Part shown: one piece after another, positions 6,548 to 13,304 of the stretch
Numbering within the stretch: position 1 is the first letter of the stretch
Layout of the letters: each line of letters begins with the position of its first letter
Source: Zymomonas sp.
GTDB taxonomy: Bacteria; Pseudomonadota; Alphaproteobacteria; Sphingomonadales; Sphingomonadaceae
NCBI GenBank assembly: GCA_027489105.1
Contig: JAIYAJ010000500.1
Location: 1 to 16,411 of the forward strand
Length of the DNA: 16,411 bases
Direction: 5' to 3'
Notes under the pieces: model-generated
Told to the model about the DNA's origin: nothing
What the model saw: only the letters and a program-made list of their open reading frames with translations
Databases searched by the model: none
Position numbers and translations under genes: made by a program

Positions 6548-6904
6548 TTAGAAAACCAGCTTTTCTTCGTTCGTCGTGACGATCGACACAGGGCCCCGGA
6601 CATCGATCCGGGCATCGAGTCGATCCAGCGACAGGTCGTGAAGCGCAAGGCCGCTCTGGCAGACGCTGACCACGACTCGCAATTCGAGAGCTTCTTCGAA
6701 AATCTGTGCGAGCGTGGGCAGGCCGACAGCCTGTCGACGGGTATCGCTGGGTGCGATCAGTGGCGCAGCAAGCAAGCCGACGGCCAGTTCGTGCAGATGG
6801 ACCGAGGTGTCGCGTCCGCTGGCGGCGGCAGCGGCGGCGAGGCTCAGAGCGGCGTGCAGCCGCTCGGGATCGCCGGATGCGACGAGCAGGATCAGGCCGC
6901 GCAT
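6548..6904 (-). CDS. DsrE/DsrF-like family protein
   Basis: The 118-aa product resembles the DsrE/DsrF/TusD family of small cytoplasmic sulfur-relay proteins. It opens with GLILLVASGDPERLHAALSL (3-22), the nucleotide-binding-like strand-loop-helix of this fold. It carries VVSVCQSGLALHDL (78-91), where C82 sits at the position of the conserved persulfide-carrying cysteine. ATG at 6904 overlaps the end of the adenylyltransferase gene by 13 nt, and AAGGA lies 12 nt upstream. The gene is the last of the ubiE operon. Pairing with an E1-like adenylyltransferase suggests a sulfur-transfer role, but this is inference; a simple peroxiredoxin-like hypothetical is the alternative. Confidence 0.75.
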   Translation of the reverse strand: MRGLILLVASGDPERLHAALSLAAAAAASGRDTSVHLHELAVGLLAAPLIAPSDTRRQAVGLPTLAQIFEEALELRVVVSVCQSGLALHDLSLDRLDARIDVRGPVSIVTTNEEKLVF

Positions 6905-7641
6905 CGGCAGGCAGGGTCCTTCGACACCTTGATCGTGCGGAACCGGAAGGCGAGCGCGTCGACCAGCAGCAGCCTGCCGGCCGGATCGTCGCCGAAGCCG
7001 GTGAGGACGCGCAGCACTTCGGACGCACCGAGGCTGCCCATGATCCCGGTGATCGCGCCGAGCACGCCCTGATCGGCGCAGCTGAGCTCGTCGCGCGCCG
7101 GGTCCGACCCGACGAGACAACGATAACAGGGCTGGTCAGCCTCCCAGCCGCGCCAGGTCGCCAACTGTCCGTCGAACTGGCCGACCGCAGCCGACACGAG
7201 CGGAATGCGCAAAGCGACGGAGGCATCCGATACGGCCAGCCGCGTCGCGAAATTGTCGCAGCCGTCGATGATCGTATCGGCGCCTGCGAGCAGGTCCAGG
7301 ACATTTCCCGCATCGATCCGCGCCTGGATGGGCTCGACCGTCACATCGGCATTAGCAGCCCGCACCCAATCTGCTGCGGCGTCGACCTTGGGTCGGCCGA
7401 TGTCGCTCATCCCATAGATCGTCTGACGCTGCAGGTTGGACAGGTCGACCACATCATCATCGATCAGGCGCAGCCGCCCGACGCCCGCTGCGGCAAGATA
7501 TTGAACGACCGGGGATCCGATCCCGCCCGCGCCGACAACGACCACCGAGGCGTTCAGCAGCGCCTGTTGCCCCGCGCCGCCGACCTCCTTGAGGATGATG
7601 TGCCGTGCATAGCGGTCGAGCTGTTCGTCGGTCAGCGCCAT
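6892..7641 (-). CDS. HesA/MoeB/ThiF family sulfur-carrier adenylyltransferase
   Basis: E1-like enzyme that adenylates the C-terminal glycine of a small sulfur carrier such as MoaD or ThiS. The product is 249 aa, the standard MoeB/ThiF length without a rhodanese domain. Motifs in order are RYARHIILKEVGGAGQ (10-25), the nucleotide loop VVGAGGIGSP (35-44), DDDVVDLSNLQRQ (61-73), DGCDNFATR (126-134), the zinc pair C172/C175 in CYRC, and SCADQGVLG (187-195). The C-terminus ends CRCAA, giving C245-X-C247 where family members usually have CXXC. C188 is a candidate thiolating cysteine. MoeB is the most likely specific role, but ThiF cannot be excluded since no carrier gene is present. The ATG lies 6 nt after the dut stop, with GAGGG close upstream. 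Confidence 0.9.
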   Translation of the reverse strand: MALTDEQLDRYARHIILKEVGGAGQQALLNASVVVVGAGGIGSPVVQYLAAAGVGRLRLIDDDVVDLSNLQRQTIYGMSDIGRPKVDAAADWVRAANADVTVEPIQARIDAGNVLDLLAGADTIIDGCDNFATRLAVSDASVALRIPLVSAAVGQFDGQLATWRGWEADQPCYRCLVGSDPARDELSCADQGVLGAITGIMGSLGASEVLRVLTGFGDDPAGRLLLVDALAFRFRTIKVSKDPACRCAA

Positions 7642-7647
7642 GCGCCC

Positions 7648-8097
7648 TCAGCGACCGGTCGATCCGAAGCCACCGCTGCCGCGTGCGGTGTCGTCGAGTT
7701 CGGCGACTTCGGCGAAGCTGGCGCGCTGCACGGCGGCAGGCACCAGCTGCGCGATCCGCTCTCCGCGCTTAACCTCGAAGGGGGCATCGCCCAGATTGGC
7801 GAGGATGACCTTCACCTCGCCGCGATAATCGGCATCGATCGTGCCCGGCGTGTTGAGGCAGGTGATGCCGTGCTTGAGTGCCAGGCCGGAGCGCGGGCGG
7901 ACCTGCACCTCATAGCCTTCGGGGATGGCGATGGCGAAGCCGGTCGCCACGGCATGGCGCGCGCCGGGTGCCAGCGTGACGTCCTCCGCCGCAACCACGT
8001 CGAGGCCTGCGGCTTGGTCGGTCGCGTAAGCGGGGAGCGGCAGGCCGGCACCATGGTCGAGGCGCTTGAGGCGAATGGCGATGTCAGGCGAACTCAT
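7648..8097 (-). CDS. dut: Deoxyuridine 5'-triphosphate nucleotidohydrolase (dUTPase)
   Basis: Trimeric enzyme that splits dUTP to dUMP and pyrophosphate, keeping uracil out of DNA and feeding thymidylate synthesis. The product is 149 aa. All five dUTPase motifs are present: AAGLDVVAA (29-37), [11 protein letters not shown] (68-78), the uridine pocket with catalytic aspartate [12 protein letters not shown] (85-96), RIAQLVP (114-120) and the flexible C-terminal [11 protein letters not shown] (139-149). ATG at 8097 is chosen over ATG at 8112 because AAGGA lies 6 nt upstream of it. The gene overlaps the 3' end of coaBC by 14 nt, a linkage common in this group of bacteria. Confidence 0.97.
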   Translation of the reverse strand: MSSPDIAIRLKRLDHGAGLPLPAYATDQAAGLDVVAAEDVTLAPGARHAVATGFAIAIPEGYEVQVRPRSGLALKHGITCLNTPGTIDADYRGEVKVILANLGDAPFEVKRGERIAQLVPAAVQRASFAEVAELDDTARGSGGFGSTGR

Positions 8098-9301
8098 CGG
8101 CGATCCTTGCAACGAGGCGGGCGGCGACCTGATCCTTGGGCAGCCGTTCCCAGCTTTCGACCCCGGTCGCGGTCACGATATGGATGCTGTTGCTGTCGCC
8201 GCCCATCACATCGCCGGACACGTCATTGGCGACGATCCAGTCCGCGCCTTTGCGCGCGCGCTTGGCGACGGCATGCTCGACGACCTTCTCGGTCTCGGCG
8301 GCGAAGCCGATCAGCAGGCGGGGCTTGAACTGGCTCTGACCCAGCCCTGCGAGAATGTCCGGGTTTTCGGCGAGGGCGAGCGTCGGCGCCGCACCCGAGC
8401 CATCCTTCTTGATCTTCTGCCCGGCAGCGCTCTCGGCGCGCCAGTCGGCGACCGCCGCCACCATCACCGCGATATCAGCGGGCAGGGCTGCGTCGACCGC
8501 AGCCGCCATCTCGCGCGCGCTTTCCACATCGATGCGGTGAACGCCGGCGGGCGTAGGGAGAGTCACGGGCCCGGAGATCAGCGTCACCCGCGCACCGGCA
8601 GCGGCCAGTGCGCCGGCGATCGCATAGCCTTGCTTGCCCGAGGAACGGTTAGCGATGTAGCGGACCGGGTCGATCGGTTCATGCGTCGGACCTGCGGTCA
8701 CGATCACATGCCGCCCCGCGAGCGGCCCGCCCTTGAGGCCGGGTTGGGGCGCCTGGCGCGGCGCATCCAGCATCGTCAGGGCACGCTGCCAGACCATCTC
8801 GGGCTCGGGCAGCCGGCCGGGGCCGAACTCTCCACAGGCCATCGCGCCTTCGTCCGGGTCCATCACGGCGATCCCGTCGGCGCGCAGCTGCGCGACGTTG
8901 CGCTGGGTCGCGGGGTGCAGCCACATGCGGACGTTCATCGCGGGCACCGCGAGCACCGGCTTGTCGGTCGCCAGGAGCAGCGTGGTCGCCAGATTGTCGG
9001 CGATGCCAGACGCCATCTTCGCCATCATGTCGGCGGTCGCGGGGCAGACCACAACGAGATCGGCCTCGCGGCTGAGCTGTATATGGCCCATCTCGGTCTC
9101 GTTCTTCAGGTCCCACAGACTGGTGTGGACCTCCTGCTCGGACAGCGCTGCGAGCGTCATCGGGGTGACGAACTGCGCGCCCGCCTCGGTCAGCACGCAG
9201 CGCACGCTGCCGCCCCCCTTGCGGATGAAGCGAACGAGTTCGCACGCCTTGTAGGCCGCGATGCCGCCGCCGACGATCAGCAATATCCGGGGCGCGATCA
9301 T
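8084..9301 (-). CDS. coaBC: Bifunctional phosphopantothenoylcysteine decarboxylase / phosphopantothenate-cysteine ligase
   Basis: Carries out two consecutive steps of coenzyme A synthesis: CTP-dependent joining of cysteine to 4'-phosphopantothenate (CoaB), then decarboxylation (CoaC). The product is 405 aa. The N-terminal flavoprotein half (1-180) shows [12 protein letters not shown] (11-22), [10 protein letters not shown] (72-81) with the catalytic His, PAMNVRMW (120-127) and C156 in AMACGEFG. The CoaB half starts near [19 protein letters not shown] (197-214-type motif) and continues with [12 protein letters not shown] (218-229), VAAVADWR (281-288) and KIKK (296-299). All key motifs are intact. 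The start lies 4 nt after the ubiB stop; the end overlaps dut. Confidence 0.97.
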   Translation of the reverse strand: MIAPRILLIVGGGIAAYKACELVRFIRKGGGSVRCVLTEAGAQFVTPMTLAALSEQEVHTSLWDLKNETEMGHIQLSREADLVVVCPATADMMAKMASGIADNLATTLLLATDKPVLAVPAMNVRMWLHPATQRNVAQLRADGIAVMDPDEGAMACGEFGPGRLPEPEMVWQRALTMLDAPRQAPQPGLKGGPLAGRHVIVTAGPTHEPIDPVRYIANRSSGKQGYAIAGALAAAGARVTLISGPVTLPTPAGVHRIDVESAREMAAAVDAALPADIAVMVAAVADWRAESAAGQKIKKDGSGAAPTLALAENPDILAGLGQSQFKPRLLIGFAAETEKVVEHAVAKRARKGADWIVANDVSGDVMGGDSNSIHIVTATGVESWERLPKDQVAARLVARIADEFA

Positions 9302-9305
9302 GGGA

Positions 9306-10838
9306 TCAGCTTAGGAGAAGCATCGCCGCCGCGCCAGCCGCGCCCGCCAGCAATGCGGTGGCCGCATAGCGCCAGCCCATGCCGATGCGGATGACCTGCA
9401 CCTCACGCAGCGGCGGTGGCGGCGGCGCTCCGCCCGGCGCCGGGAAGCGCGCCTCGATCCGGCGGATGAGGTCGGGCAGCGATGCGAAGGTGCGCAGATC
9501 GTCGACCAGCCGGTCGGCCAGCCAGACCTCGGGGCCAAGCTCCGACCGCAGCCATTCGCGGACGAAGGGCTCGGCGGTGTCCCACATGTTGAGATCGGGA
9601 TCGAGCGTGGTCGCGACGCCCTCGACCATCACCATCGTCTTCTGCAGCAGCAGGAGATGCGGCTGGACCGGCATGTCGAAGTCGCGGGTGATGCCGAACA
9701 GTCCGTCGAGCATCTGCCCGATCGAGATGTCCTTGGCCGGCAGCCCCCGGATCGGCTCGCCGACGGCGCGCAGCGCGGTCGTGAACTCGCCGATATTGTG
9801 ATGCGGCGGGACATAGCCTGCCTCGAAATGGATTTCAGCGACGCGGCGATAATTGCCGGTGATCAGGCCGTGCAGAATCTCGGCCAGCCAGATGCGCGCC
9901 CGGCGGTCGATTCGCCCCATGATGCCGCAGTCGATCGCAGCGATGCGGCCGTCGGACAGGGCGAAGAGGTTGCCCTGGTGAAGATCGGCGTGAAAGAAAC
10001 CGTCGGCGATCGCCTGCTGCAGGAAGGCCTGCACCAGTCTGGCGGCAAGCACCTTGCGGTCGAAGCCGGCCTCGACGAGCGCGGCGCGGTCGGCCATCTT
10101 GATGCCGTCGATCCACTCCATCGTCAGGACACGGCGGCTGGTCCGCGACCAGTCGATGGCAGGCACGACGAAGCCGGGCACGGCCTGCATATTCTCGGCC
10201 AGTTCCGAAGCGGAGGCTGCCTCGCGGCGCAGGTCGAGTTCGCGGGCCGTCCACTGGCGGAAAGTGGCGATCACGAGCCTCGGGCGAAGCCGGGCGAACT
10301 CCCCGCCGATCGTCTCGGCATGGGCGGCCGCCCACTCATAAGTCTCGATCGCACGGGCGAGGTCTTCCTCGATGCCCGTACGCAGCACCTTCACCGCGAC
10401 GGTCCGGCCATCGGTGGTTACCGCGCGGTGGACCTGCGCGATCGAGGCTGCGCCGACGGGCACCTCCTCGATCGACTGAAAGACCGACTCGATCGGTTTG
10501 CCCAGCCCCTGTTCGATTGCGCTGCGGATCAGCTGGAAGGGGGCGGGCGGCAGCGCGTCCTGCAATCTGCCCAGGTCGGCAGCGGCATCCTCCCCGACCA
10601 GATCGGGGCGGGTCGCCAGCGCCTGACCCAGCTTGATCGCCGCAGGGCCGAGCGCTTCGAAGGCGTCGGCATAGGCCGGGCGTTCGGGAACGCGTGCACC
10701 GAAACGCGCGATGCGCACAAGCCGTCGAATCTGGGACGGCGCCAGCGGGTCACGCTCGATCCCCCGCAGCGCGCCATGGCGCGCAAGCGTGCGGCCCCAC
10801 CGGAACAGGCGGGTGAGATGGACGATCGTGGCGGTCAA
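9306..10838 (-). CDS. ubiB: UbiB, atypical kinase-like protein for ubiquinone synthesis
   Basis: ABC1/ADCK/UbiB-family protein needed for ubiquinone synthesis, likely as an ATPase at the membrane that gives the pathway access to its lipid intermediates. The product is 510 aa. It has the family KxGQ motif KLGQ (69-72), the Ala-rich nucleotide loop VGAASIAQVHRA (128-139), K150 in VAVKV, HADLHQGN (283-290) and DCG (303-305). A Pro-rich linker (470-476) leads to a C-terminal hydrophobic anchor (about 490-509). The predicted start is TTG at 10838, overlapping the ubiE stop by four bases (TTGA). No in-frame ATG or GTG occurs in the first part of the conserved domain, and GGAAG lies very close upstream. 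Translation is probably coupled to ubiE. Confidence 0.95.
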   Translation of the reverse strand: MTATIVHLTRLFRWGRTLARHGALRGIERDPLAPSQIRRLVRIARFGARVPERPAYADAFEALGPAAIKLGQALATRPDLVGEDAAADLGRLQDALPPAPFQLIRSAIEQGLGKPIESVFQSIEEVPVGAASIAQVHRAVTTDGRTVAVKVLRTGIEEDLARAIETYEWAAAHAETIGGEFARLRPRLVIATFRQWTARELDLRREAASASELAENMQAVPGFVVPAIDWSRTSRRVLTMEWIDGIKMADRAALVEAGFDRKVLAARLVQAFLQQAIADGFFHADLHQGNLFALSDGRIAAIDCGIMGRIDRRARIWLAEILHGLITGNYRRVAEIHFEAGYVPPHHNIGEFTTALRAVGEPIRGLPAKDISIGQMLDGLFGITRDFDMPVQPHLLLLQKTMVMVEGVATTLDPDLNMWDTAEPFVREWLRSELGPEVWLADRLVDDLRTFASLPDLIRRIEARFPAPGGAPPPPPLREVQVIRIGMGWRYAATALLAGAAGAAAMLLLS

Positions 10839-11566
10839 ATCTTCCAGCCGCTATGGATGGCCACGAGCCCGCCGAGCACCGCTTCGACCTTGGTCTGGAC
10901 GAAGCCTGCGGCAGCGATCTCCGCACGAAATTCCTCCATGGCGGGAAAACGCCGGATCGATTCGACGAGGTAGCGATAGCTCTCTTCGTCTCCCGCCAGC
11001 ATCTTGCCGAGCTTGGGCACCATGCGGTGCGAATAGGCGTCGTAGACTTCCTTGAAGCCCGGCCAGAGGGTCGTAGAGAATTCCAGGCAGAAGAAGCGGC
11101 CACCGCGCTTCAGGACGCGATGCGCCTCGGCGAGCGCCTGCGCGCGGTGGGTGACGTTCCGGATGCCGAAGGCGATCGTATAGGCATCGAATCGCGAAGA
11201 CTCGAAGCTCAGCGTTTCGGCATTCTGCTCGGACCAGGACAGCCCTTCGATCCCGCGCTTGGCGGCCCGCTCGCGACCCACGTCGAGCATTGCGGGATTG
11301 ATGTCGGACACCATTATCGCGGCGCCCGAGCGGGCCAGGCGAAAGGCGATATCGCCGGTGCCGCCGGCCATGTCGAGGATCTCCTCGCCCGCGCGGGGTT
11401 TCACCCGGCGGACGAAGCGATCCTTCCAAAGCCGGTGCATGCCGCCCGACATGGCGTCGTTCATCAGGTCGTAGCGGCTTGCGACATTGCGGAAGACCTC
11501 GCCGACGCGGGCGGTCTTCTCTTCGGGCGTGACATCGGCATAGCCGAAGGAAACGGTGTCGGTCAT
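10835..11566 (-). CDS. ubiE: Ubiquinone/menaquinone C-methyltransferase
   Basis: SAM-dependent C-methyltransferase of ubiquinone synthesis (and menaquinone where made). The product is 243 aa. Typical motifs are VFRNVASRYDLMNDAMSGGM (24-43), the SAM-binding loop LDMAGGTGD (64-72), SDIN (87-90), AFGIRNVTH (132-140), the post-core GGRFFCLEFS (155-164) and a C-terminus ending HSGWKI. ATG at 11566 is chosen because the family usually begins a few residues before the FGY segment; the longer frame to 11683 reads into the mutM upstream region. It heads the minus-strand operon and diverges from mutM across 134 nt. No strong promoter or ribosome-binding site was fixed. Confidence 0.96.
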   Translation of the reverse strand: MTDTVSFGYADVTPEEKTARVGEVFRNVASRYDLMNDAMSGGMHRLWKDRFVRRVKPRAGEEILDMAGGTGDIAFRLARSGAAIMVSDINPAMLDVGRERAAKRGIEGLSWSEQNAETLSFESSRFDAYTIAFGIRNVTHRAQALAEAHRVLKRGGRFFCLEFSTTLWPGFKEVYDAYSHRMVPKLGKMLAGDEESYRYLVESIRRFPAMEEFRAEIAAAGFVQTKVEAVLGGLVAIHSGWKI

Positions 11567-11700
11567 GGATCGACGCTCTAGCGGCAGGCAGGCCCGACGG
11601 CAAACCGAGTCTCCGCCGATTCCCCAAAGTTTCCTATCGGTGGGACGGCGGCATGTCGCCGATGCTTTCGCCGTCGCGCGCACTCCAGTACAGGCAGGCG
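11567..11700. other. Divergent ubiE / mutM spacer
   Basis: This 134-nt spacer must contain promoters for both directions, but no convincing -35/-10 pair was found for either gene. A near-perfect 16-bp palindrome (11646-11661, centred on GCATGT, one mismatch) and a small inverted repeat CCGAT/ATCGG around an AT-richer core near 11620-11640 are the only structures seen. ATG triplets at 11653 and 11662 are in frame with mutM but are not the likely starts. Confidence 0.3.
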
Positions 11701-12513
11701 ATGCCCGAGCTACCCGAAGTCGAGACCACCGTCCGGGGCCTGCGCCCCCCTCTCGAAGGCCACCGCCTGACCCGCGTCGAAACGCGGCGCAGCGATCTGC
11801 GCCGGCCCTTTCCCGCAGACCTGCGCCAGCGCCTGACCGGGGCCACGGTCACCGGACTCGGGCGACGCGCCAAATATGGCCTCATAGAAACCGATCGCGA
11901 CGATGTGATGATCTTCCACCTCGGCATGTCGGGGCGATGGCGGATCGACCCGTCGGAGATCGGCAAGCATGACCATCTGATATTGGAGACCGATCAGGGC
12001 CATGTGCTGGCGCTGTGCGATCCCCGCCGATTCGGTTCGGTCGATCTGGTGCGGGCCGACGCGCTTCCAGCCTTCGCGCCCTTCGCCGCACTGGGGCCCG
12101 AACCGCTGGGCCCGGACCTGACAGGCGCCTATCTGGAGCGCGCGCTGGCCGGCCGGGTCGCGCCTATAAAGCTGCTGCTGCTCGATCAGCGGATCGTTGC
12201 CGGACTCGGCAATATCTATGTGTGCGAAGCTCTGCACATGACCGGCATAGCGCCGGGGACGATGGGCGGACGGTTGTCGCGTGTGCGCCTCGACCGGCTG
12301 GTCGAATCGATCCGGACCGTCTTGAGCGCGGCGATCGAGGCCGGGGGCTCGACATTGCGGGATTATGCCCGGCCCGATGGGGAACTGGGCTATTTTGCGA
12401 AGCAATGGCTGGTCTATGGCCGTGAGGGTGAAGCCTGCCATTGCGGGGCGCTGGTCAAGCGTCGCGTCGATGGCGGCCGATCGACCTTCTACTGCTCCAA
12501 ATGCCAGAAATAG
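11701..12513 (+). CDS. mutM: Formamidopyrimidine-DNA glycosylase
   Basis: Base-excision repair glycosylase/AP lyase that removes 8-oxoguanine and formamidopyrimidines. The product is 270 aa. ATG at 11701 is required because Pro2 must become the N-terminal nucleophile; PELPEVETT (2-10) follows directly, with E3 catalytic. K58 in RRAKYG contacts DNA. The H2TH domain covers about 135-225, with LDQRIVAGLGNIYVCEALH (161-179). The C-terminal zinc finger carries C246, C248, C265 and C268, with R260 as the conserved finger arginine. The first zinc pair is C-H-C rather than the CXXC of the E. coli enzyme. The gene is divergent from ubiE and followed by rpsT. Confidence 0.97.
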   Translation: MPELPEVETTVRGLRPPLEGHRLTRVETRRSDLRRPFPADLRQRLTGATVTGLGRRAKYGLIETDRDDVMIFHLGMSGRWRIDPSEIGKHDHLILETDQGHVLALCDPRRFGSVDLVRADALPAFAPFAALGPEPLGPDLTGAYLERALAGRVAPIKLLLLDQRIVAGLGNIYVCEALHMTGIAPGTMGGRLSRVRLDRLVESIRTVLSAAIEAGGSTLRDYARPDGELGYFAKQWLVYGREGEACHCGALVKRRVDGGRSTFYCSKCQK

Positions 12514-12526
12514 GGGCCCTGCGAGG

Positions 12527-12555
12527 TTGACCGGGCGGGGGCTTCTGTGTATTGG
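12527..12555 (+). promoter_or_regulatory. Possible promoter for rpsT
   Basis: TTGACC (12527-12532) and TATTGG (12550-12555) are 17 nt apart in the 110-nt mutM-rpsT gap. The -35 is good; the -10 is weak. A second, weaker pair (CTTAAC at 12576 and CATCAT at 12599, also 17 nt apart) lies closer to the gene. Ribosomal protein genes usually have their own strong promoter, so one of the two is plausible. Confidence 0.3.
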
Positions 12556-12623
12556 GCCGGCCTTCCCGGTGAGGGCTTAACGCTCGCGCCGCTTCTGTCA
12601 TCATAGCTAGGGTTTGAACGAGC

Positions 12624-12887
12624 ATGGCGAATACGCCGCAGGCAAAGAAGCGCATCCGTCGCAACGACCGTCGCGCCGAGATCAACGGTGCACGGGTCAG
12701 CCGGATCCGCACCTTCGTGAAGAAGGTCGAGTCCGCGCTCGCCTCCGGCGACAAGAGCGCCGCTTCGGCTGCTCTGGCCGCTGCTCAGCCCGAGATGTTC
12801 CGTGGCGTCTCGAAGGGCGTTCTGCACAAGAACACCGTTGCCCGGAAGTTCTCGCGCCTGTCGAAGCGGGTTGCCGCGCTCGGCTAA
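12624..12887 (+). CDS. rpsT: 30S ribosomal protein S20
   Basis: Small-subunit ribosomal protein that binds 16S rRNA early in 30S assembly. The 87-aa product is highly basic and helical, with the S20 hallmarks [20 protein letters not shown] at the start, [14 protein letters not shown] (26-39), and the conserved C-terminal [20 protein letters not shown] (65-84). Length is normal. It lies alone between mutM and dnaA and is followed by a strong hairpin. Placement of rpsT directly upstream of dnaA is seen in several alphaproteobacteria. Confidence 0.98.
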   Translation: MANTPQAKKRIRRNDRRAEINGARVSRIRTFVKKVESALASGDKSAASAALAAAQPEMFRGVSKGVLHKNTVARKFSRLSKRVAALG

Positions 12888-12909
12888 CGCTACGGCCAAG
12901 GCTGGTTTC

Positions 12910-12946
12910 GACGAAGCCCGTCGGCTTATTGCCGGCGGGCTTCGTC
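12910..12946 (+). terminator. Strong hairpin after rpsT, probable transcription terminator
   Basis: GACGAAGCCCG (12910-12920) pairs perfectly with CGGGCTTCGTC (12936-12946). The stem continues inward as TCGGC/GCCGG with one G-T wobble, giving a 16-bp stem and a TTATT loop. It starts 22 nt after the rpsT stop. A clear U-run is missing on either side (ACGTTC follows), so termination may be weak or Rho-assisted, or the hairpin may protect the 3' end of the rpsT mRNA. Confidence 0.6.
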
Positions 12947-13015
12947 ACGTTCGGGTCACAAAAACGTAACCCTCGGAATTATCGTGATTCTTGCCAGCCT
13001 GACTAAGATGGTCGT

Positions 13016-13044
13016 TTCAAATATCTGAAAATAGACGATAAAAT
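13016..13044 (+). promoter_or_regulatory. dnaA: Candidate dnaA promoter
   Basis: TTCAAA (13016-13021) and TAAAAT (13039-13044) are separated by exactly 17 nt, matching 4/6 and 5/6 of the sigma-70 consensus. They lie in the most AT-rich part of the rpsT-dnaA gap. A small dyad TTTCA-N6-TGAAA (13015-13030) covers the -35. Predicted transcription start is near 13051, giving a leader of about 250 nt. Confidence 0.5.
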
Positions 13045-13046
13045 AT

Positions 13047-13055
13047 TTTTCCACA
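13047..13055 (+). promoter_or_regulatory. DnaA box next to the candidate dnaA promoter
   Basis: TTTTCCACA fits the relaxed DnaA-box consensus TTWTNCACA. It starts 3 nt after the candidate -10 and covers the predicted transcription start, a position suited to autorepression by DnaA. It is the only clear box in the gap; the same nonamer at 14080-14088 lies inside dnaA, where coding constraint explains it. Confidence 0.5.
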
Positions 13056-13304
13056 GGCGAAGGCCCGTACCATCGGGAGTCAAGCCCATATTGCGGGCTT
13101 GTGACGAAATTGATGCTCTTGATCCGCTTTGCGGCTTCTTCATAGAGTGCCTGCAAGGTCGGGGCGCGAATCTGTCGCAACGGCTTCAATGAGATTTTCA
13201 GAAGGGGGCTCCGGAGTCGTCGACTTCGGATCAGGGAGGCCTTTGCCCTTCGTGATGTTCGGATTTCAGGGGGGCGGACGGCGTTCGCTCGGGAAGGATG
13301 CTGC
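13056..13304 (+). other. dnaA leader region with two hairpins, no gene
   Basis: About 250 nt without a credible coding region. It contains CAAGCCC/GGGCTTG (13081-13087 and 13095-13101, 7-nt loop). It also contains TCCGGAGT/ACTTCGGA (13210-13217 and 13223-13230, one G-T wobble, 5-nt loop). Neither is followed by a U-run. The region may be a regulatory 5' untranslated leader. In Caulobacter the dnaA leader is known to take part in nutrient-responsive translation; whether that holds here is inference. Confidence 0.4.
13294..13298 (+). promoter_or_regulatory. Ribosome-binding site deciding the dnaA GTG start
   Basis: AAGGA lies exactly 6 nt before the GTG at 13305, the best spacing of any candidate. 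It favours GTG over the in-frame ATG at 13329. A four-codon frame (ATG at 13298, stop at 13310-13312) overlaps this start. Confidence 0.6.

Noticed and set aside
6272..6904. Classical HicAB or other toxin-antitoxin pair formed by the HicB-like and DsrE-like genes
   Set aside because: The two genes are convergent rather than co-directional, and the DsrE-like product shows no HicA features (no small dsRBD-like toxin with a catalytic histidine).
8066..9394. Long plus-strand frames antisense to coaBC, ubiB and the adenylyltransferase
   Set aside because: They mirror strongly conserved enzymes on the other strand and read as His/Arg/Asp-rich low-complexity protein.
11653..11700. Upstream ATG giving a 16-residue longer MutM
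   Set aside because: The enzyme needs proline directly after the initiator Met as the catalytic N-terminus, so only ATG 11701 yields an active protein.
12957..13060. Chromosomal origin (oriC) between rpsT and dnaA
   Set aside because: The stretch is AT-rich and has one DnaA box, but an origin should show a cluster of boxes. A dnaA promoter explains what is seen. A genome-wide GC-skew plot would settle it.
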